Origin: Massilia sp. Leaf139
Lineage (GTDB): Bacteria > Pseudomonadota > Gammaproteobacteria > Burkholderiales > Burkholderiaceae_D
Assembly (NCBI RefSeq): GCF_001424165.1
Contig: NZ_LMOJ01000023.1
Span: forward strand, 124,001-188,000
Direction of reading: 5' to 3'
DNA length: 64,000 nt
Positions 1 through 9,916 of this stretch are shown one piece after another. The notes under the pieces were generated by a model. It saw only the letters and a program-made list of their open reading frames with translations. It did no database searches and was not told the origin of the DNA. Numbering within the stretch: position 1 is the first letter of the stretch; the number at the start of each line of letters is the position of its first letter. The translations under genes and the position numbers were made by a program.

Positions 1-2151
1 GCGCCCAGGCGGCTGACGATGCGGTCGTCCTCCTCGACGAAGATGACGTCGATGTCGTGGATGTCGGCATTCACCGCCACGTGGTACTCGGACAGGTTGT
101 GGTTCATGAAGCGCCCGAAGCGGTGGTCGATATGGCTTTCCTCGTGCAGCGCCTGGCTGATGCCCCAGACCACGCCGCCGACGATCTGGCTGCCGGCCGT
201 CTTCGTGTTCATGATGCGTCCGGCGGCGACGGCACTGACCACGCGCGTCACGCGCACGATGCCAAGCTCCTCGTCGACCCGCACCTCGACGAACACGGCC
301 GAATGCACCATCCTCCGGAACTTGCGCTGCTTGAGCATATTCGGCAGCATCAGGTATTTTTCCTCGAGCCGCTCGCGCCCCGTGCGGCGCACGATGGCGC
401 CGAGCGAAATGAAGGTGTGCGGATCCTTCTTCAGGCGCATCACGCCCCCGGCGAATTCGACCTCCTTCAAACGCTTGTCACGGAACGGCGAATCGGGGTC
501 GGATTGGGCATGGCGCAGCAGCGTGAGCTGCAGCTTCTCGCAGACGCCGGCCACGGCCGAACCGACGGTGGCCACGTGCGAGGAGCCGCCCTCGACCGGC
601 GCCACCGGCAAGGTGGAGTCGCCCAGCTGGAAACTGACGCGTTCCAGCGGCAGGCCCATGGTTTCGGCCGCGATCATCGCCATCACGGTATAGGTGCCGG
701 TGCCAATGTCGGTGGCTGCGCTCGACACTACCAGGCGGCCGTCCGCGTGCATCACGGCGCTGGCGCGGGCGAACATCTGCAGCGCATCCCAGGCGCCAGT
801 CGCCATGCCCCAGCCAACCCATTCGGCGCCTTCCTTGCGCGAACGCGGCGCCAGCGGCCGCTGCGACCAGCCGAAGCGTTCGGCACCCTGCTCGTAGCAG
901 GCGCGCAGTTCCTTGCTCGAATACGGCTTGTCGTCGATTGGGCAACGCTCCGCGTAATTCTTCAGGCGCAGCGCCAGCGGATCCATCTTGAGGGCATACG
1001 ACAGTTCGTCCATCGCCACTTCCAGCGCATGCATGCCGTGCGCGGCGCCGGGGGCGCGCATGTCCATCGGCGTGCTCAGGTCGAGCTTGACCAGTTGATA
1101 GCCAAGCTTGATGTTGTCGCAGGCGTATAGCAGGCCGGACCAGTTGACGACGTTTTCGACGTAGTCCTCCATCTGGGAGGTCTCGGCGACTGCGTCGTGG
1201 CGGATGGCGCGCAGCGTGCCGTCGCGCTCGGCCGCCAGCTTGACCCACTGGACGGTTTCCGGGCGGTGCCCGAAGCTGAACATCTGCTGGCGCGTGAGGG
1301 TGACGCGCACCGAGCGCTTCAAGCGGAGCGACGCCATCACGGCCAGGGCCAGCTGGTATTGCGGGCGCAGGCCGGAGCCGAAGGCGCCGCCCACATAGGG
1401 ATTGCGCACGGTGACCTTGTTCTTCGACAGGCCGAACACATGCGAGACGTACCAGCGGCTGTTCTGCGAACTTTGGGTCTTGTCGTAGATCGTCAGGTGG
1501 CCGTCGGCGCCGTGAATGACGGTCGAGGCGAACAGCTCCAGTGGATTATGGTGTTCGATGCCGTGATAGAACTCGGCTTCGATTTTCACGGGGGCGGCTT
1601 GATACGCCTTGTCGGCATCGCCCTTGTCCGGCGGCGGCGGCTCGACCCCGGCGCGCAGCGGCAGCGGCTTGTAGGCGCGCGCCAGATTGGCTGTCAGGCG
1701 CGTGTCGTATTCTTCTTCGTCGTAGCGCACGCGCACCAGGGCGGCGGCACGGCGCGCCGCCTCGAAGCTCTCGGCCAGCACCAGCGCCACCGGCTGGCCG
1801 CTGTAGAACACTTCCTCGTCATACAAGGGACGGAAGGGCGAGCCGGGCGGCGCCGTCATGTCCTTGTAGGCGAGATCGACCGAACGCATCTTCGGGCGGT
1901 TCAGGTGGCTCATCACCTCGACCACGCCTTCGATCTGCATGGCGTCAAACGCGTCGATGTCGAGGATGCGGCCCCGGGCGACCGTGCTGCTCACGACCAC
2001 GCCGTATAGCAGGTTCTCGGCCGGGTGTTCCGCCGCGTAGCGCGCCGCGCCAGTGACCTTGGCGCGGCCGTCGATGCGCTTGACATCGGTGCCGGTGGCG
2101 ACCTGGCCAGTGCCCGGTTCGGCGACGGGAGGATTCAGGCCCTGGATCAGG

Positions 2152-2159
<8 letters not shown>
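1..2159 (-). CDS. paoC: Molybdopterin-binding subunit of aldehyde/xanthine dehydrogenase (PaoC-like), C-terminus off the window
   Basis: Catalytic subunit of a molybdenum hydroxylase that oxidises aldehydes or N-heterocycles. Translating from the ATG at 2159 gives an unbroken frame of about 719 residues to the window edge, starting MTDLIQGLNPPVAEPGTG, with the hammerhead start (KRIDGRAKVTGAARYAAE) near residue 27. PaoC of E. coli is about 730 residues. At the edge the frame reads IDVIFVEEDDRIVSRLGA, which in this family lies just before the GVGE stretch with the catalytic glutamate, so that residue and roughly 30-40 more are outside the window. The start overlaps the stop of the FAD subunit gene by eight bases (ATGACTGA), which implies translational coupling. 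Substrate is unknown; aldehyde oxidoreductase is inferred from the PaoB-like partner. Confidence 0.9.
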
Positions 2160-3179
<1,020 letters not shown>

Positions 3180-3183
<4 letters not shown>

Positions 3184-3704
3184 GCCGGCACCGTCCCGGG
3201 AACGATGGGGCGTTCGGCGTTGTCGCCGCCCGCGATCCCGGCCACCGCGCAGACCGCCTTGCGGATGCCTGGATAGGCGCCGCAGCGGCACACGTTCCCG
3301 CTCATCAGTTCGCGCACCTCCGCCACGGTCTTCGCTTGCCCTTCGTTGATCAGGCCGATCGCGGAACAGATCTGGCCGGGGGTGCAATAGCCGCACTGGA
3401 AGGCATCGTTGTCGATAAAGGCTTGCTGCATCGGGTGCAGCTGCTCGCCCTTGGCAAGACCTTCGACCGTGGTGATCTCGCGCCCGTTCTGCATCACGGC
3501 CAGGGTCATGCAGGAATTGATGCGTTTGCCGTCGACCAGCACGGTGCAGGCGCCGCACTGTCCATGGTCGCAGCCCTTTTTCGAGCCGGTCAGATCGAGG
3601 CGCTCGCGCAGCAGATCCAGCAGGGTCACCCAGGCTTCGAGTTCCATGTCGTGTTGCTGGCCGTTGATGCGCAGGGTGAGCGGGTAACGCTCGGGAGCGG
3701 TCAT
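3180..3704 (-). CDS. paoA: 2Fe-2S subunit of aldehyde oxidoreductase (PaoA-like)
   Basis: Small electron-transfer subunit (174 aa). The N-terminal plant-type 2Fe-2S domain has C45, C50, C53 and C65 (CDHGQCGAC...C). The C-terminal 2Fe-2S domain has C104, C107, C139 and C141 (CGYC...CRC). The start at 3704 (MTAPERYPLT) is chosen because AAAGGA precedes it at good spacing. A start at 3773 would add 23 residues without any twin-arginine signal. E. coli PaoA is exported by the Tat system; here no Tat signal is visible in either version, so this complex is probably cytoplasmic. First gene of paoA-paoB-paoC. Confidence 0.93.
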
Positions 3705-3921
3705 GGTGAATCCTTTCTGGAGGTGGCGGGCGTGGCTGGACGAGCGGGTGCAGCGGCAGTGCCGCGTTGTCATTCCGTTACTTCATCTTAGTGGCAAGCG
3801 CCGGGTAACCGGCGCACAATTAGCAGCGAGAACACGGCGGCAAGCGGGGAATGGAGGGCGCGCCAGCACGGGTTTGCGCTGCGCATTACACTGAGCCGAT
3901 TCATTCCAACACGAGGTCATC

Positions 3922-4935
3922 ATGAAAGCCATTGCCGCATTCGCATCCCTGCCCGCCACCCACGACCAGTCGCTGCAAGACATCGAACTGCCCGATCCGG
4001 TTGCCAGCGGCCACGACCTGCTGGTCGAAGTGCACGCCGTGTCGGTCAACCCGGTCGACACCAAGGTACGGCGCGGCCTGCCCGCAGCGGGACAGGCCGA
4101 ACCGAAAGTGCTGGGCTGGGATGCGAGCGGCGTGGTGCGCGCGGTCGGCCCGGCGGTGACGCTGTTCCGCCCCGGCGACCGGGTCTGGTATGCCGGCGCC
4201 ATCGACCGTCCCGGCAGCAACAGCGCACTGCACCTGGTCGACGAACGCATTGTCGGGCGCATGCCGCAATCGCTCGGCTTCGCCGAGGCGGCGGCGCTGC
4301 CGCTGACGGCGATCACCGCCTGGGAACTGCTGTTCGACCGCCTCGGTCTGGAATTCGGCGGCCATGCGGGGGAAAAATTACTGGTGGTGGGCGCCGCCGG
4401 CGGCGTCGGCTCGATCCTGGTGCAGCTGGCGCGCCAGCTGACCGGCATTACCGTGATCGGCACCGCTTCGCGTCCTGAAACGCGCGAATGGGCGCGCATC
4501 TTCGGCGCCCAGCACGTGATCGACCACAGTACGCCGCTGGACACGGCGCTGACGGCGGCTGGCCTGGGCGAGGTCGACTATGCGATCAGCCTGACCCACA
4601 CCGACAAGCATTTCGCGGCGCTGGTGAATGCCATCAAACCGCAAGGGAAACTGGCGCTGATCGACGATCCGGAGCCGATCGACGTGCGCCTGCTGAAGCG
4701 TAAAAGCATCTCGCTGCACTGGGAACTGATGTTTACGCGTTCCCTGTTCCAGACCCCGGACATGCTGGCCCAGCACCGGCTGCTGAACGAGGTGGCGCAG
4801 CTGGTCGAGGATGGCCGCATCCGCACGACGCTGGCCCAGAACATGGGCCCGATCAACGCCGCCAACCTGCGCCGGGCGCACGCCTTTATCGAGAGCGGCG
4901 CAGCCAGCGGTAAAGTCGTACTCGAAGGGTTTTGA
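3922..4935 (+). CDS. Zinc-type alcohol dehydrogenase-like protein / NADPH:quinone reductase family
   Basis: Medium-chain dehydrogenase/reductase, 337 aa, predicted cytoplasmic NADPH-dependent quinone or enone reductase. The GroES-like N-terminal half begins MKAIAAFASLPATHDQSL and has VSVNPVDTKVRRG near residue 42, as in the zinc-binding alcohol dehydrogenase subfamily related to quinone oxidoreductase. The nucleotide-binding motif is VVGAAGGVGS near residue 155. The structural-zinc cysteine loop of classical alcohol dehydrogenases is missing, so it is likely zinc-free. It diverges from paoA across about 217 bases, which could hold both promoters; a shared role in aldehyde metabolism is possible but not shown. 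Monocistronic, with an AT-rich gap downstream. Confidence 0.87.
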   Translation: MKAIAAFASLPATHDQSLQDIELPDPVASGHDLLVEVHAVSVNPVDTKVRRGLPAAGQAEPKVLGWDASGVVRAVGPAVTLFRPGDRVWYAGAIDRPGSNSALHLVDERIVGRMPQSLGFAEAAALPLTAITAWELLFDRLGLEFGGHAGEKLLVVGAAGGVGSILVQLARQLTGITVIGTASRPETREWARIFGAQHVIDHSTPLDTALTAAGLGEVDYAISLTHTDKHFAALVNAIKPQGKLALIDDPEPIDVRLLKRKSISLHWELMFTRSLFQTPDMLAQHRLLNEVAQLVEDGRIRTTLAQNMGPINAANLRRAHAFIESGAASGKVVLEGF

Positions 4936-5020
4936 GGAGGCCGATTTTCGAGACCTTTAATTGTTTCTCGGCACTTTTTTGACCAACAAAGAGCTGCCTA
5001 TAAATGAGTCAGACAACGCG

Positions 5021-5060
5021 ATATATCGTTTATATGATTTATCTAAAATAAACGATATAT
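5021..5060. repeat. AT-rich inverted repeat in an intergenic gap
   Basis: Two 13-base arms (ATATATCGTTTAT at 5021-5033 and ATAAACGATATAT at 5048-5060) are exact reverse complements around a 14-base loop. The surrounding 4960-5080 is strikingly AT-rich for this genome. It lies between convergent genes, just beyond the 3' ends of the dehydrogenase and the DUF6624-like gene. There is no T-tract directly after either arm, so it is not a standard terminator; it could be an operator, a relic of a mobile element or a cruciform-forming site. Confidence 0.75.
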
Positions 5061-5070
5061 ACCGTATGTT

Positions 5071-5724
5071 TCAGCGTTTGATGTTGGGGTTACTGAAATC
5101 CGGCGGAGGGCAGTTTTCCGTGATGATCATGGCGTTGATGCTGCGTTTGTGATCGGCCAGCGAAGGCAGGCCCAGGCGCCTGCGGCGCGCTTCGACACGG
5201 GCCGTGTCTTCCAGCGGATAGTAGTCCCAGACGCAGGAGTCGACCTGGCGCAGCTGGGTGCCGTAGCGCTGGGGCCGGCCCTCCTTGACCGCCAGCCGGT
5301 CCGAGGCCGTGGCCAGGTGGATCACCGAGGCTTCGCCGTCCAGGGCCGCCAGTTCCAGCTGGCGCACGACCTGGCGCTGGAAGGGCAGATCCTCGCTCCG
5401 CTGCTGGGCGATCAGCCAGGCGCGGCGCGCGGCCTCAAGTCCCTCGACGCTGCTGCGCGGCCAGCCGCAGGCCGCCATCAGGGCGCCCAGGCGTGACGCG
5501 TTGTCGCGTTCCACCAGTTCCAGCTGCGCCCGATGCCGCGCCGCCACCGGATCGTCCGGCGGCGCCAGGTAATCGACCCGGCTGCGCACGGCTTCCAGCG
5601 CTTCCACCATCACCCCCAGTTCGCTCGCGTAAGAGGCGCATCCCGGCGCCGCCTGCGCCTGCGCCGCCAGCGCCAGCGTGGCAAGCAATCCCCCCAGAAC
5701 CTGCATGCGTCGACGTGCCATCAT
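5071..5724 (-). CDS. Periplasmic protein of the DUF6624-like type
   Basis: 217 aa from the ATG at 5724 (MMARRRMQVLGG); the ATG at 5721 is equally possible, and a longer open frame to 5760 has no better ribosome site. A signal peptide runs to about residue 25 (LATLALAAQAQAAP). The mature part has the pattern GWPRSSVEG, a W-containing helix with QRSEDLPFQ, a YGTQL motif, then RVEARRRRLGLPSLADH, which I associate with DUF6624 proteins of unknown function. No enzyme motif is visible. Possibly paired cysteines are C-terminal (SCVWDYY and ENCPPPD). Diverges from the histidine phosphatase gene. Confidence 0.7.
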   Translation of the reverse strand: MMARRRMQVLGGLLATLALAAQAQAAPGCASYASELGVMVEALEAVRSRVDYLAPPDDPVAARHRAQLELVERDNASRLGALMAACGWPRSSVEGLEAARRAWLIAQQRSEDLPFQRQVVRQLELAALDGEASVIHLATASDRLAVKEGRPQRYGTQLRQVDSCVWDYYPLEDTARVEARRRRLGLPSLADHKRSINAMIITENCPPPDFSNPNIKR

Positions 5725-5847
5725 CTCGTTCTCAAAAAAACAATGAACAAAGCGTAACATAAGCGCGGAGGGCCGCCGACCGTGCGCCGGGCCCTTCCGG
5801 CCGACCCCATAATGCCCCGGCCCCCCCCTACTTCACCGGGAGACCCC

Positions 5848-6438
5848 ATGAACGCGCGTTGGTTCCTATCCTTGCTGGTGCTCGCAGCCGTACGCGCGCA
5901 TGCGGCCGAGCCGGGCGAAGCCGCGCTGTGGGACGCCTTGCGCGGCGGCGGCGTGACCGTCCTGATGCGCCATGCGGCGACCAATCCCGGCATCGGCGAC
6001 CCGCCCGGTTTCAAACTCGACCAGTGCGCGACCCAGCGCAACCTGTCGCCGGCCGGCCAGCAGGACGCGCGCCGCATCGGCGCCGCCTTTCGCCGCCACG
6101 GCGTCAATCCCGGCGCCGTCTGGTCGAGCCGCTGGTGCCGCTGCCTCGACACCGCGCGCCTGGCGTTCGCGCAGGCCACGCCCGAGCCGAGCCTGGATTC
6201 GATGTTCAACGACGAGGCAGATCAGTCGGCCGCCAAACTGCGCACCCTGCGCGCGCGCCTGGCCGCGCACCGCGATACGGCGCCGCTGGTGCTGGTCACC
6301 CACGACATCAACATCCGCGCCCTCACGGGACAGTCGCTGGCGCAGGGAGAACTGGTGTTGTTAACACAGCGCGCCGGCAAGCTGGAGGTAGTGGGGCGCC
6401 TGCCGGTGCCGCGCGAGGAAAAAACGGCAACACGATAG
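5848..6438 (+). CDS. Secreted histidine phosphatase family protein
   Basis: Phosphoglycerate mutase-like phosphatase fold, 196 aa, predicted periplasmic. The start at 5848 has CGGGAGA upstream and gives a signal peptide MNARWFLSLLVLAAVRAHA. The family's catalytic RH motif is present as LMRHAAT near residue 38, with the matching arginine in SSRWCRCLDTA and the second histidine in LVTHDINIRAL. Substrate is unknown; relatives hydrolyse sugar or lipid-linked phosphates. The open frame continues upstream to 5782, but that segment is unlikely coding because the signal peptide would then be internal. Confidence 0.85.
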   Translation: MNARWFLSLLVLAAVRAHAAEPGEAALWDALRGGGVTVLMRHAATNPGIGDPPGFKLDQCATQRNLSPAGQQDARRIGAAFRRHGVNPGAVWSSRWCRCLDTARLAFAQATPEPSLDSMFNDEADQSAAKLRTLRARLAAHRDTAPLVLVTHDINIRALTGQSLAQGELVLLTQRAGKLEVVGRLPVPREEKTATR

Positions 6439-6522
6439 GCGCGCGTTGCCGGTTCGCGCGTAAAATCGGCAAGCCCGCCTGCTGGGCGGCACTCATCGTC
6501 GAACCATTCCAGGAGACACGTC

Positions 6523-6873
6523 ATGAAACGCCTGATCCTGCTTGCCGCCGGACTATTGATCAGCACCGGCACCGCCCTCGCCCACCATGGCTGGAGCGAA
6601 TACCAGTCCGACAAGCCGCTCGACCTGTCCGGCACCATCGAACAGGCCGGCTACGAACAGCCGCACGGCTTCGTGCGCCTGAAAACGGCGGACAACAAAA
6701 CCTGGCTAGTGGTGCTGGCGCCGCCCTCGCGCATGGAAAGCCGCGGCCTGGCGCGCGAAAAACTGGTGCCGGGCCAGCGCGCTAGCGTGCACGGCTATCC
6801 GCACCGCAGCAAGGGCGACGAACTGCGCGCCGAAAACATCACGATCGAGGGAAATAAAACGGAGCTGCGCTGA
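6523..6873 (+). CDS. DUF6152 family secreted protein
   Basis: Small exported protein, 116 aa, with a signal peptide (LLAAGLLISTGTALA) followed at once by AHHGWSEYQSDKPLDLSGTI, the conserved start of the DUF6152 family. The rest looks like a small beta-barrel (OB-type) domain ending in ENITIEGNKTELR. No catalytic residues are evident. AGGAGA precedes the start. The stop overlaps the start of the next gene (TGATG), so the two are coupled and probably act together at the membrane. Function unknown. Confidence 0.82.
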   Translation: MKRLILLAAGLLISTGTALAHHGWSEYQSDKPLDLSGTIEQAGYEQPHGFVRLKTADNKTWLVVLAPPSRMESRGLAREKLVPGQRASVHGYPHRSKGDELRAENITIEGNKTELR

Positions 6874-7361
6874 TGGCGGCTGCGGCCGGCGTCCTGCAGG
6901 CGCTGGCGGCGACGCCCCTGTCCAGTGCGATGCGCGAGGGCGCCTGGCTGTATCCGATCGTCGAGATCGTCCACATCGCCGGTTTTGCCGTGCTGGTCGG
7001 CAGCGTGGTGCTGTTCGACCTGCGCGTGCTCGGCTTCGCGCGCAATCTGCCGGTAGTCGCCCTCGGCAACCACTTATTGCGCTGGGCCCTGGCCAGCCTG
7101 CTGCTGGTGGTGCCGGCCGGGCTGCTGCTGTTCAGCGCGCATTCGGTCGAGCTGGCGAACAATCCGGCATTCATATTGAAACTCGTCCTGATCGTAATTG
7201 CCGGGCTGAACGCCCTCGCCTTTCACTTGCTGCCGTATCGGAGCGTGGCGAGCTGGGATCGCGACAGGCCGGCGCCGCCGCTGGCGCGCGCCGGCGCCGG
7301 CCTGTCGATCCTGCTGTGGCTGGGCGTGATCTCGTGTGGGCGCATGCTGGCCTACCTGTAG
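6873..7361 (+). CDS. DUF6644-like integral membrane protein
   Basis: 162 aa with four clear hydrophobic segments: around residues 24-48 (IVEIVHIAGFAVLVGSVVLF), 65-88, 98-118 and 140-160. The HIAGF histidine in the first segment is a feature of DUF6644/DUF2214-like proteins and could bind a metal or haem, but this is not shown. Its start overlaps the stop of the DUF6152 gene by one base (TGATG). Function unknown; the pairing with a secreted partner suggests a membrane complex. Confidence 0.75.
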   Translation: MAAAAGVLQALAATPLSSAMREGAWLYPIVEIVHIAGFAVLVGSVVLFDLRVLGFARNLPVVALGNHLLRWALASLLLVVPAGLLLFSAHSVELANNPAFILKLVLIVIAGLNALAFHLLPYRSVASWDRDRPAPPLARAGAGLSILLWLGVISCGRMLAYL

Positions 7362-7429
7362 GGCGCTTCCCTGCGCTCGTGTTCGCCGCATGCTACAGTC
7401 AGCGTTCGATTAATTGCGCCCGTTCCAGC

Positions 7430-8224
7430 ATGCTCAAACTTGCTACGACAGTCACCGCCACCGCCCTTTCTGCCCTCGTCCTGGCCGGCGCCTGTGGCGC
7501 CGCCAACGCCGCCATTCCCGTCTACGGCTTCGTCGTCAAAAACACTTATCCGCACGACACGGGCGCTTTCACCCAGGGGCTGTTCTTCCGCGACGGCCAG
7601 CTGTACGAAACGACCGGCCTGACCGGGCGCTCGACCCTGCGCCGCCTGGATCTGAAAACCGGCAAGGTGCTGCAAAAGGCGGATTTGCCGCCGAACGTCT
7701 TCGGCGAGGGTTCTACGGCGGTGGGCAACAACATCCTCGGCCTGACCTGGCAATCGAAGACCGGCTATGTCTTCGATGCGAAAACCTTCGCCATGAAAGG
7801 CAGTTTTCCGTATGAGGGCGAAGGCTGGGGCCTGGCCAGCGACGCGAAATACGTCTACATGAGCGACGGCAGCGCCAGCATCCGCGTGCTCGATCCGGCC
7901 AGCCTGAAAGAGCTCAAGCGGATCCAGGTGACGGCCGACGGCAAGCCGATCGATTCGCTGAACGAACTGGAAATCGTCGACGGCGAACTGTATGCGAATG
8001 TCTGGGGCACGGACGTGATCGCCCGGATCGACCCGGGTAGCGGCAAGGTGACGGGCTGGATCGACCTGAGCAACCTGCTGCCGCGCGATAAACGCGGCAC
8101 CAGCTCGGCCGACGCCGTCTTGAACGGCATCGCCTGGGATGGCAAGCGTAAAAAACTGTATGTGACCGGCAAATTCTGGCCGAAGCTCTTCGAAATCGAA
8201 CTGGTACGTTTCGAGGGACGTTGA
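7430..8224 (+). CDS. Glutaminyl-peptide cyclotransferase (glutamine cyclotransferase)
   Basis: Cyclises N-terminal glutamine to pyroglutamate; the bacterial/plant-type enzyme is a five-bladed beta-propeller. 264 aa from the ATG at 7430, with a signal peptide (LSALVLAGACGAANA), so it is periplasmic. Family landmarks are TYPHDTGAFTQGLFF near residue 40, LYETTGLTGRSTLRR, EGWGLASDAKYVYMSDGS, LNELEIVDGELYANVWGTD and NGIAWDGKRKKLYVTGKFWPKLFEI at the end. A longer frame from 7316 is a shadow of the preceding gene. The histidine and glutamate expected in the central funnel are within these conserved stretches. Confidence 0.93.
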   Translation: MLKLATTVTATALSALVLAGACGAANAAIPVYGFVVKNTYPHDTGAFTQGLFFRDGQLYETTGLTGRSTLRRLDLKTGKVLQKADLPPNVFGEGSTAVGNNILGLTWQSKTGYVFDAKTFAMKGSFPYEGEGWGLASDAKYVYMSDGSASIRVLDPASLKELKRIQVTADGKPIDSLNELEIVDGELYANVWGTDVIARIDPGSGKVTGWIDLSNLLPRDKRGTSSADAVLNGIAWDGKRKKLYVTGKFWPKLFEIELVRFEGR

Positions 8225-8244
8225 TGCGATCGATGACGTGCGCG

Positions 8245-8273
8245 GTAGGGCGCACGGATTCCCCGTCCACGCG
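8245..8273 (+). repeat. GTAG-headed REP-like hairpin, copy 1
   Basis: Begins GTAGGGCGCACGG, has a five-base loop ATTCC and closes with CCGTCCACGCG. Same head and tail as four other copies in this window (consensus GTAGGGTGGACGGC ... GCCGTCCACGCG). It lies just after the glutaminyl cyclase stop and faces copy 2 in opposite orientation about 55 bases away, as in paired REP (BIME-like) arrangements. Confidence 0.72.
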
Positions 8274-8327
8274 GCATTGGTATGCAGCGCGATTATCCGC
8301 CACGTAAGCGGCATATCGACCCGTCAG

Positions 8328-8356
8328 CGCGTGGACGGCACAGCCGTCCACCCTAC
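8328..8356 (-). repeat. GTAG-headed REP-like hairpin, copy 2
   Basis: On the minus strand it reads GTAGGGTGGACGG, then a short loop, then CCGTCCACGCG. The stem GTGGACGGC / GCCGTCCAC is perfect. Its GTAG head supplies the TAG stop codon (8355-8353) of the neighbouring alcohol dehydrogenase gene. Paired head-to-head with copy 1; between them is a smaller hairpin (CCGC...GCGG). Confidence 0.78.
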
Positions 8357-9372
8357 CCGGTCACCTTGATGACCACCTTGCCGAAGTGCGAGCCCGATTC
8401 CATGTAGCGGTAGGCTTGCTGGGCCTCGTTGAAGCCGAACACGCGGTCGACCACCGGCTTGATCTCGTTGAGCGCGGCGAAACGCATCACCTGTTCCAGC
8501 ATCAGGCGGCTGCCGACAAAAATGCCGACCATGCGCTTGGCACTGGCTAATAGGGTCGCCGGATTGACTTCGCCGCCGAAACCACTGACGCCGCCGATGA
8601 TGGCGACGCTGCCGCCCATCGCGCACGAGGCCACCGAGCGGTTGACGGTGCCCTGCCCGCCCACTTCCAGCACCACGTCGGCGCCGATGCCATGGGTAGC
8701 CCGCAATACTTCTTCCTGCCATTCAGGCGTGGTGCGGTAATTGATGGTGTGGTGGGCGCCCAGTGCGCGTGCCCGCTGCAGTTTTTCGTCCGAGGACGAA
8801 GTGATGATCGTGCGCAGCCCGGCCGCGCGCGCCAGCTGCAGGCCCAGCACCGAGACGCCGCCGGTACCCAGCAGCAGCACAGTGTCGCCCGGCTTGATGC
8901 CGTTGCTCGATTCGAAGATCGCGTTCCAGGCGGTGACGCCGGCGCAAGGCATGGTGGACGCCTCGACATAGCTCAGCTGCGGCGGGATTTTCACCAGCGC
9001 TTCCTCGTGCAGCACGACTTCCTCGGCCAGCATGCCGTCGATATCGCCGCCCAGCGCGTGCCGGATTTTACTGGGCGAGGTGCGCCCGTCCTGCCAGTGC
9101 GGGAAAAAGGAGCCGGCCACGCGGTCGCCCACCTGCAGCCGGGTCACGCCATGGCCGACGGCCAGCACCTCACCCGCGCCGTCCGAGCAGGGAATGATGG
9201 GGTCGTCCACGTTCACCAGATAATTGCCGCTGGCAACCATCAGGTCGCGGTAGTTCAGCGAAACCGCGTGCACGCGCACCCGCACTTCGCCCAGCGCCAG
9301 CTCGCGTTGGGGGAAATCCACGCAGCGTAAGCCGTCGATGTTGTCGCCCGGCAGAATCTGGTAAGCCCGCAT
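8353..9372 (-). CDS. NAD(P)-dependent alcohol dehydrogenase (zinc-less MDR family)
   Basis: Medium-chain dehydrogenase/reductase, 339 aa. The start at 9372 (MRAYQILPGDNIDGLRCV) is preceded by GGAGA; further in-frame starts at 9384 and 9405 lack one. The GroES-like domain has SLNYRDLMVASGNY near residue 40 and SDGAGEVLAVGHGVTRL near residue 67. The nucleotide-binding motif is LLLGTGGVSVLGLQLA near residue 165. The structural-zinc cysteine cluster is absent. Substrate unknown. The stop codon comes from a REP-like repeat, so the C-terminus IKVTG is the normal family end with the repeat inserted right behind it. Confidence 0.87.
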   Translation of the reverse strand: MRAYQILPGDNIDGLRCVDFPQRELALGEVRVRVHAVSLNYRDLMVASGNYLVNVDDPIIPCSDGAGEVLAVGHGVTRLQVGDRVAGSFFPHWQDGRTSPSKIRHALGGDIDGMLAEEVVLHEEALVKIPPQLSYVEASTMPCAGVTAWNAIFESSNGIKPGDTVLLLGTGGVSVLGLQLARAAGLRTIITSSSDEKLQRARALGAHHTINYRTTPEWQEEVLRATHGIGADVVLEVGGQGTVNRSVASCAMGGSVAIIGGVSGFGGEVNPATLLASAKRMVGIFVGSRLMLEQVMRFAALNEIKPVVDRVFGFNEAQQAYRYMESGSHFGKVVIKVTG

Positions 9373-9444
9373 CGTGTTCTCCATGGTTGGTGTAGAGCGG
9401 GCCATTCTACTGCGCCCGCGGCAGCGGCTTGTTCCGCTTGCGCC

Positions 9445-9909
9445 CTACATCGGCTTGGCCACCATCAGCCAGAAGATGACGACGAAGGCGATGAAGGCCG
9501 GCACCCCGAGCGCGACCCAGGTTTTGAAGAGGCGCCAGTATTGCGGCGGCAGCTCCGTATTGTTGCGTACGGCTTCGGCGGCCAGGTCGCGCAGGCGTAT
9601 TTGAATCCAGACCACGGGCAGCCAGCAGGCGCCGGCCAGCACGTACAGGGCGATCGACCACATGATCCACTTGCTGTGCCAGGGATAGCCGGCCAGGTGG
9701 ATCATGTAGAAGCCGGTTGCGGGCTGGATGATGGCGGTCGTGGCCGTGAATACCCAGTCCGCGATCACGACGTTGCGGCTGACGACGGCGATGGCGCGCA
9801 CGTCGCGGCTGATGTTAGCGAACAGCATGTACCAGGCCGAGCCGATGCCGGTGCCGAACAGAAAGGTCGACGACAGGATGTGCAGCCATTTCACCACGAC
9901 ATATTCCAT
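9445..9909 (-). CDS. DUF2269 family membrane protein
   Basis: 154 aa, four predicted transmembrane segments. It begins MEYVVVKWLHILSSTFLFGTGIGSAWYM, the conserved opening of DUF2269 (a KWLHI histidine and a small-residue-rich first helix). Further segments lie near residues 47-70, 80-103 and 132-152. Function unknown. It starts seven bases after the stop of the SDR-DoxX gene and is almost certainly its operon partner; the pair recurs in Burkholderiales as far as I recall. Confidence 0.85.
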   Translation of the reverse strand: MEYVVVKWLHILSSTFLFGTGIGSAWYMLFANISRDVRAIAVVSRNVVIADWVFTATTAIIQPATGFYMIHLAGYPWHSKWIMWSIALYVLAGACWLPVVWIQIRLRDLAAEAVRNNTELPPQYWRLFKTWVALGVPAFIAFVVIFWLMVAKPM

Positions 9910-9916
9910 AGAAGTG

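Noticed and set aside
4961..5152. 63-residue plus-strand ORF in the AT-rich gap
   Set aside because: No ribosome site, no family, and it overlaps the end of the convergent gene; the sequence is better explained as an intergenic inverted repeat.
9430..9450. GTAGGGCGC on the minus strand at the DUF2269 stop as a sixth REP copy
   Set aside because: Only the head matches; the following bases lack the shared hairpin and CCACGCG tail.
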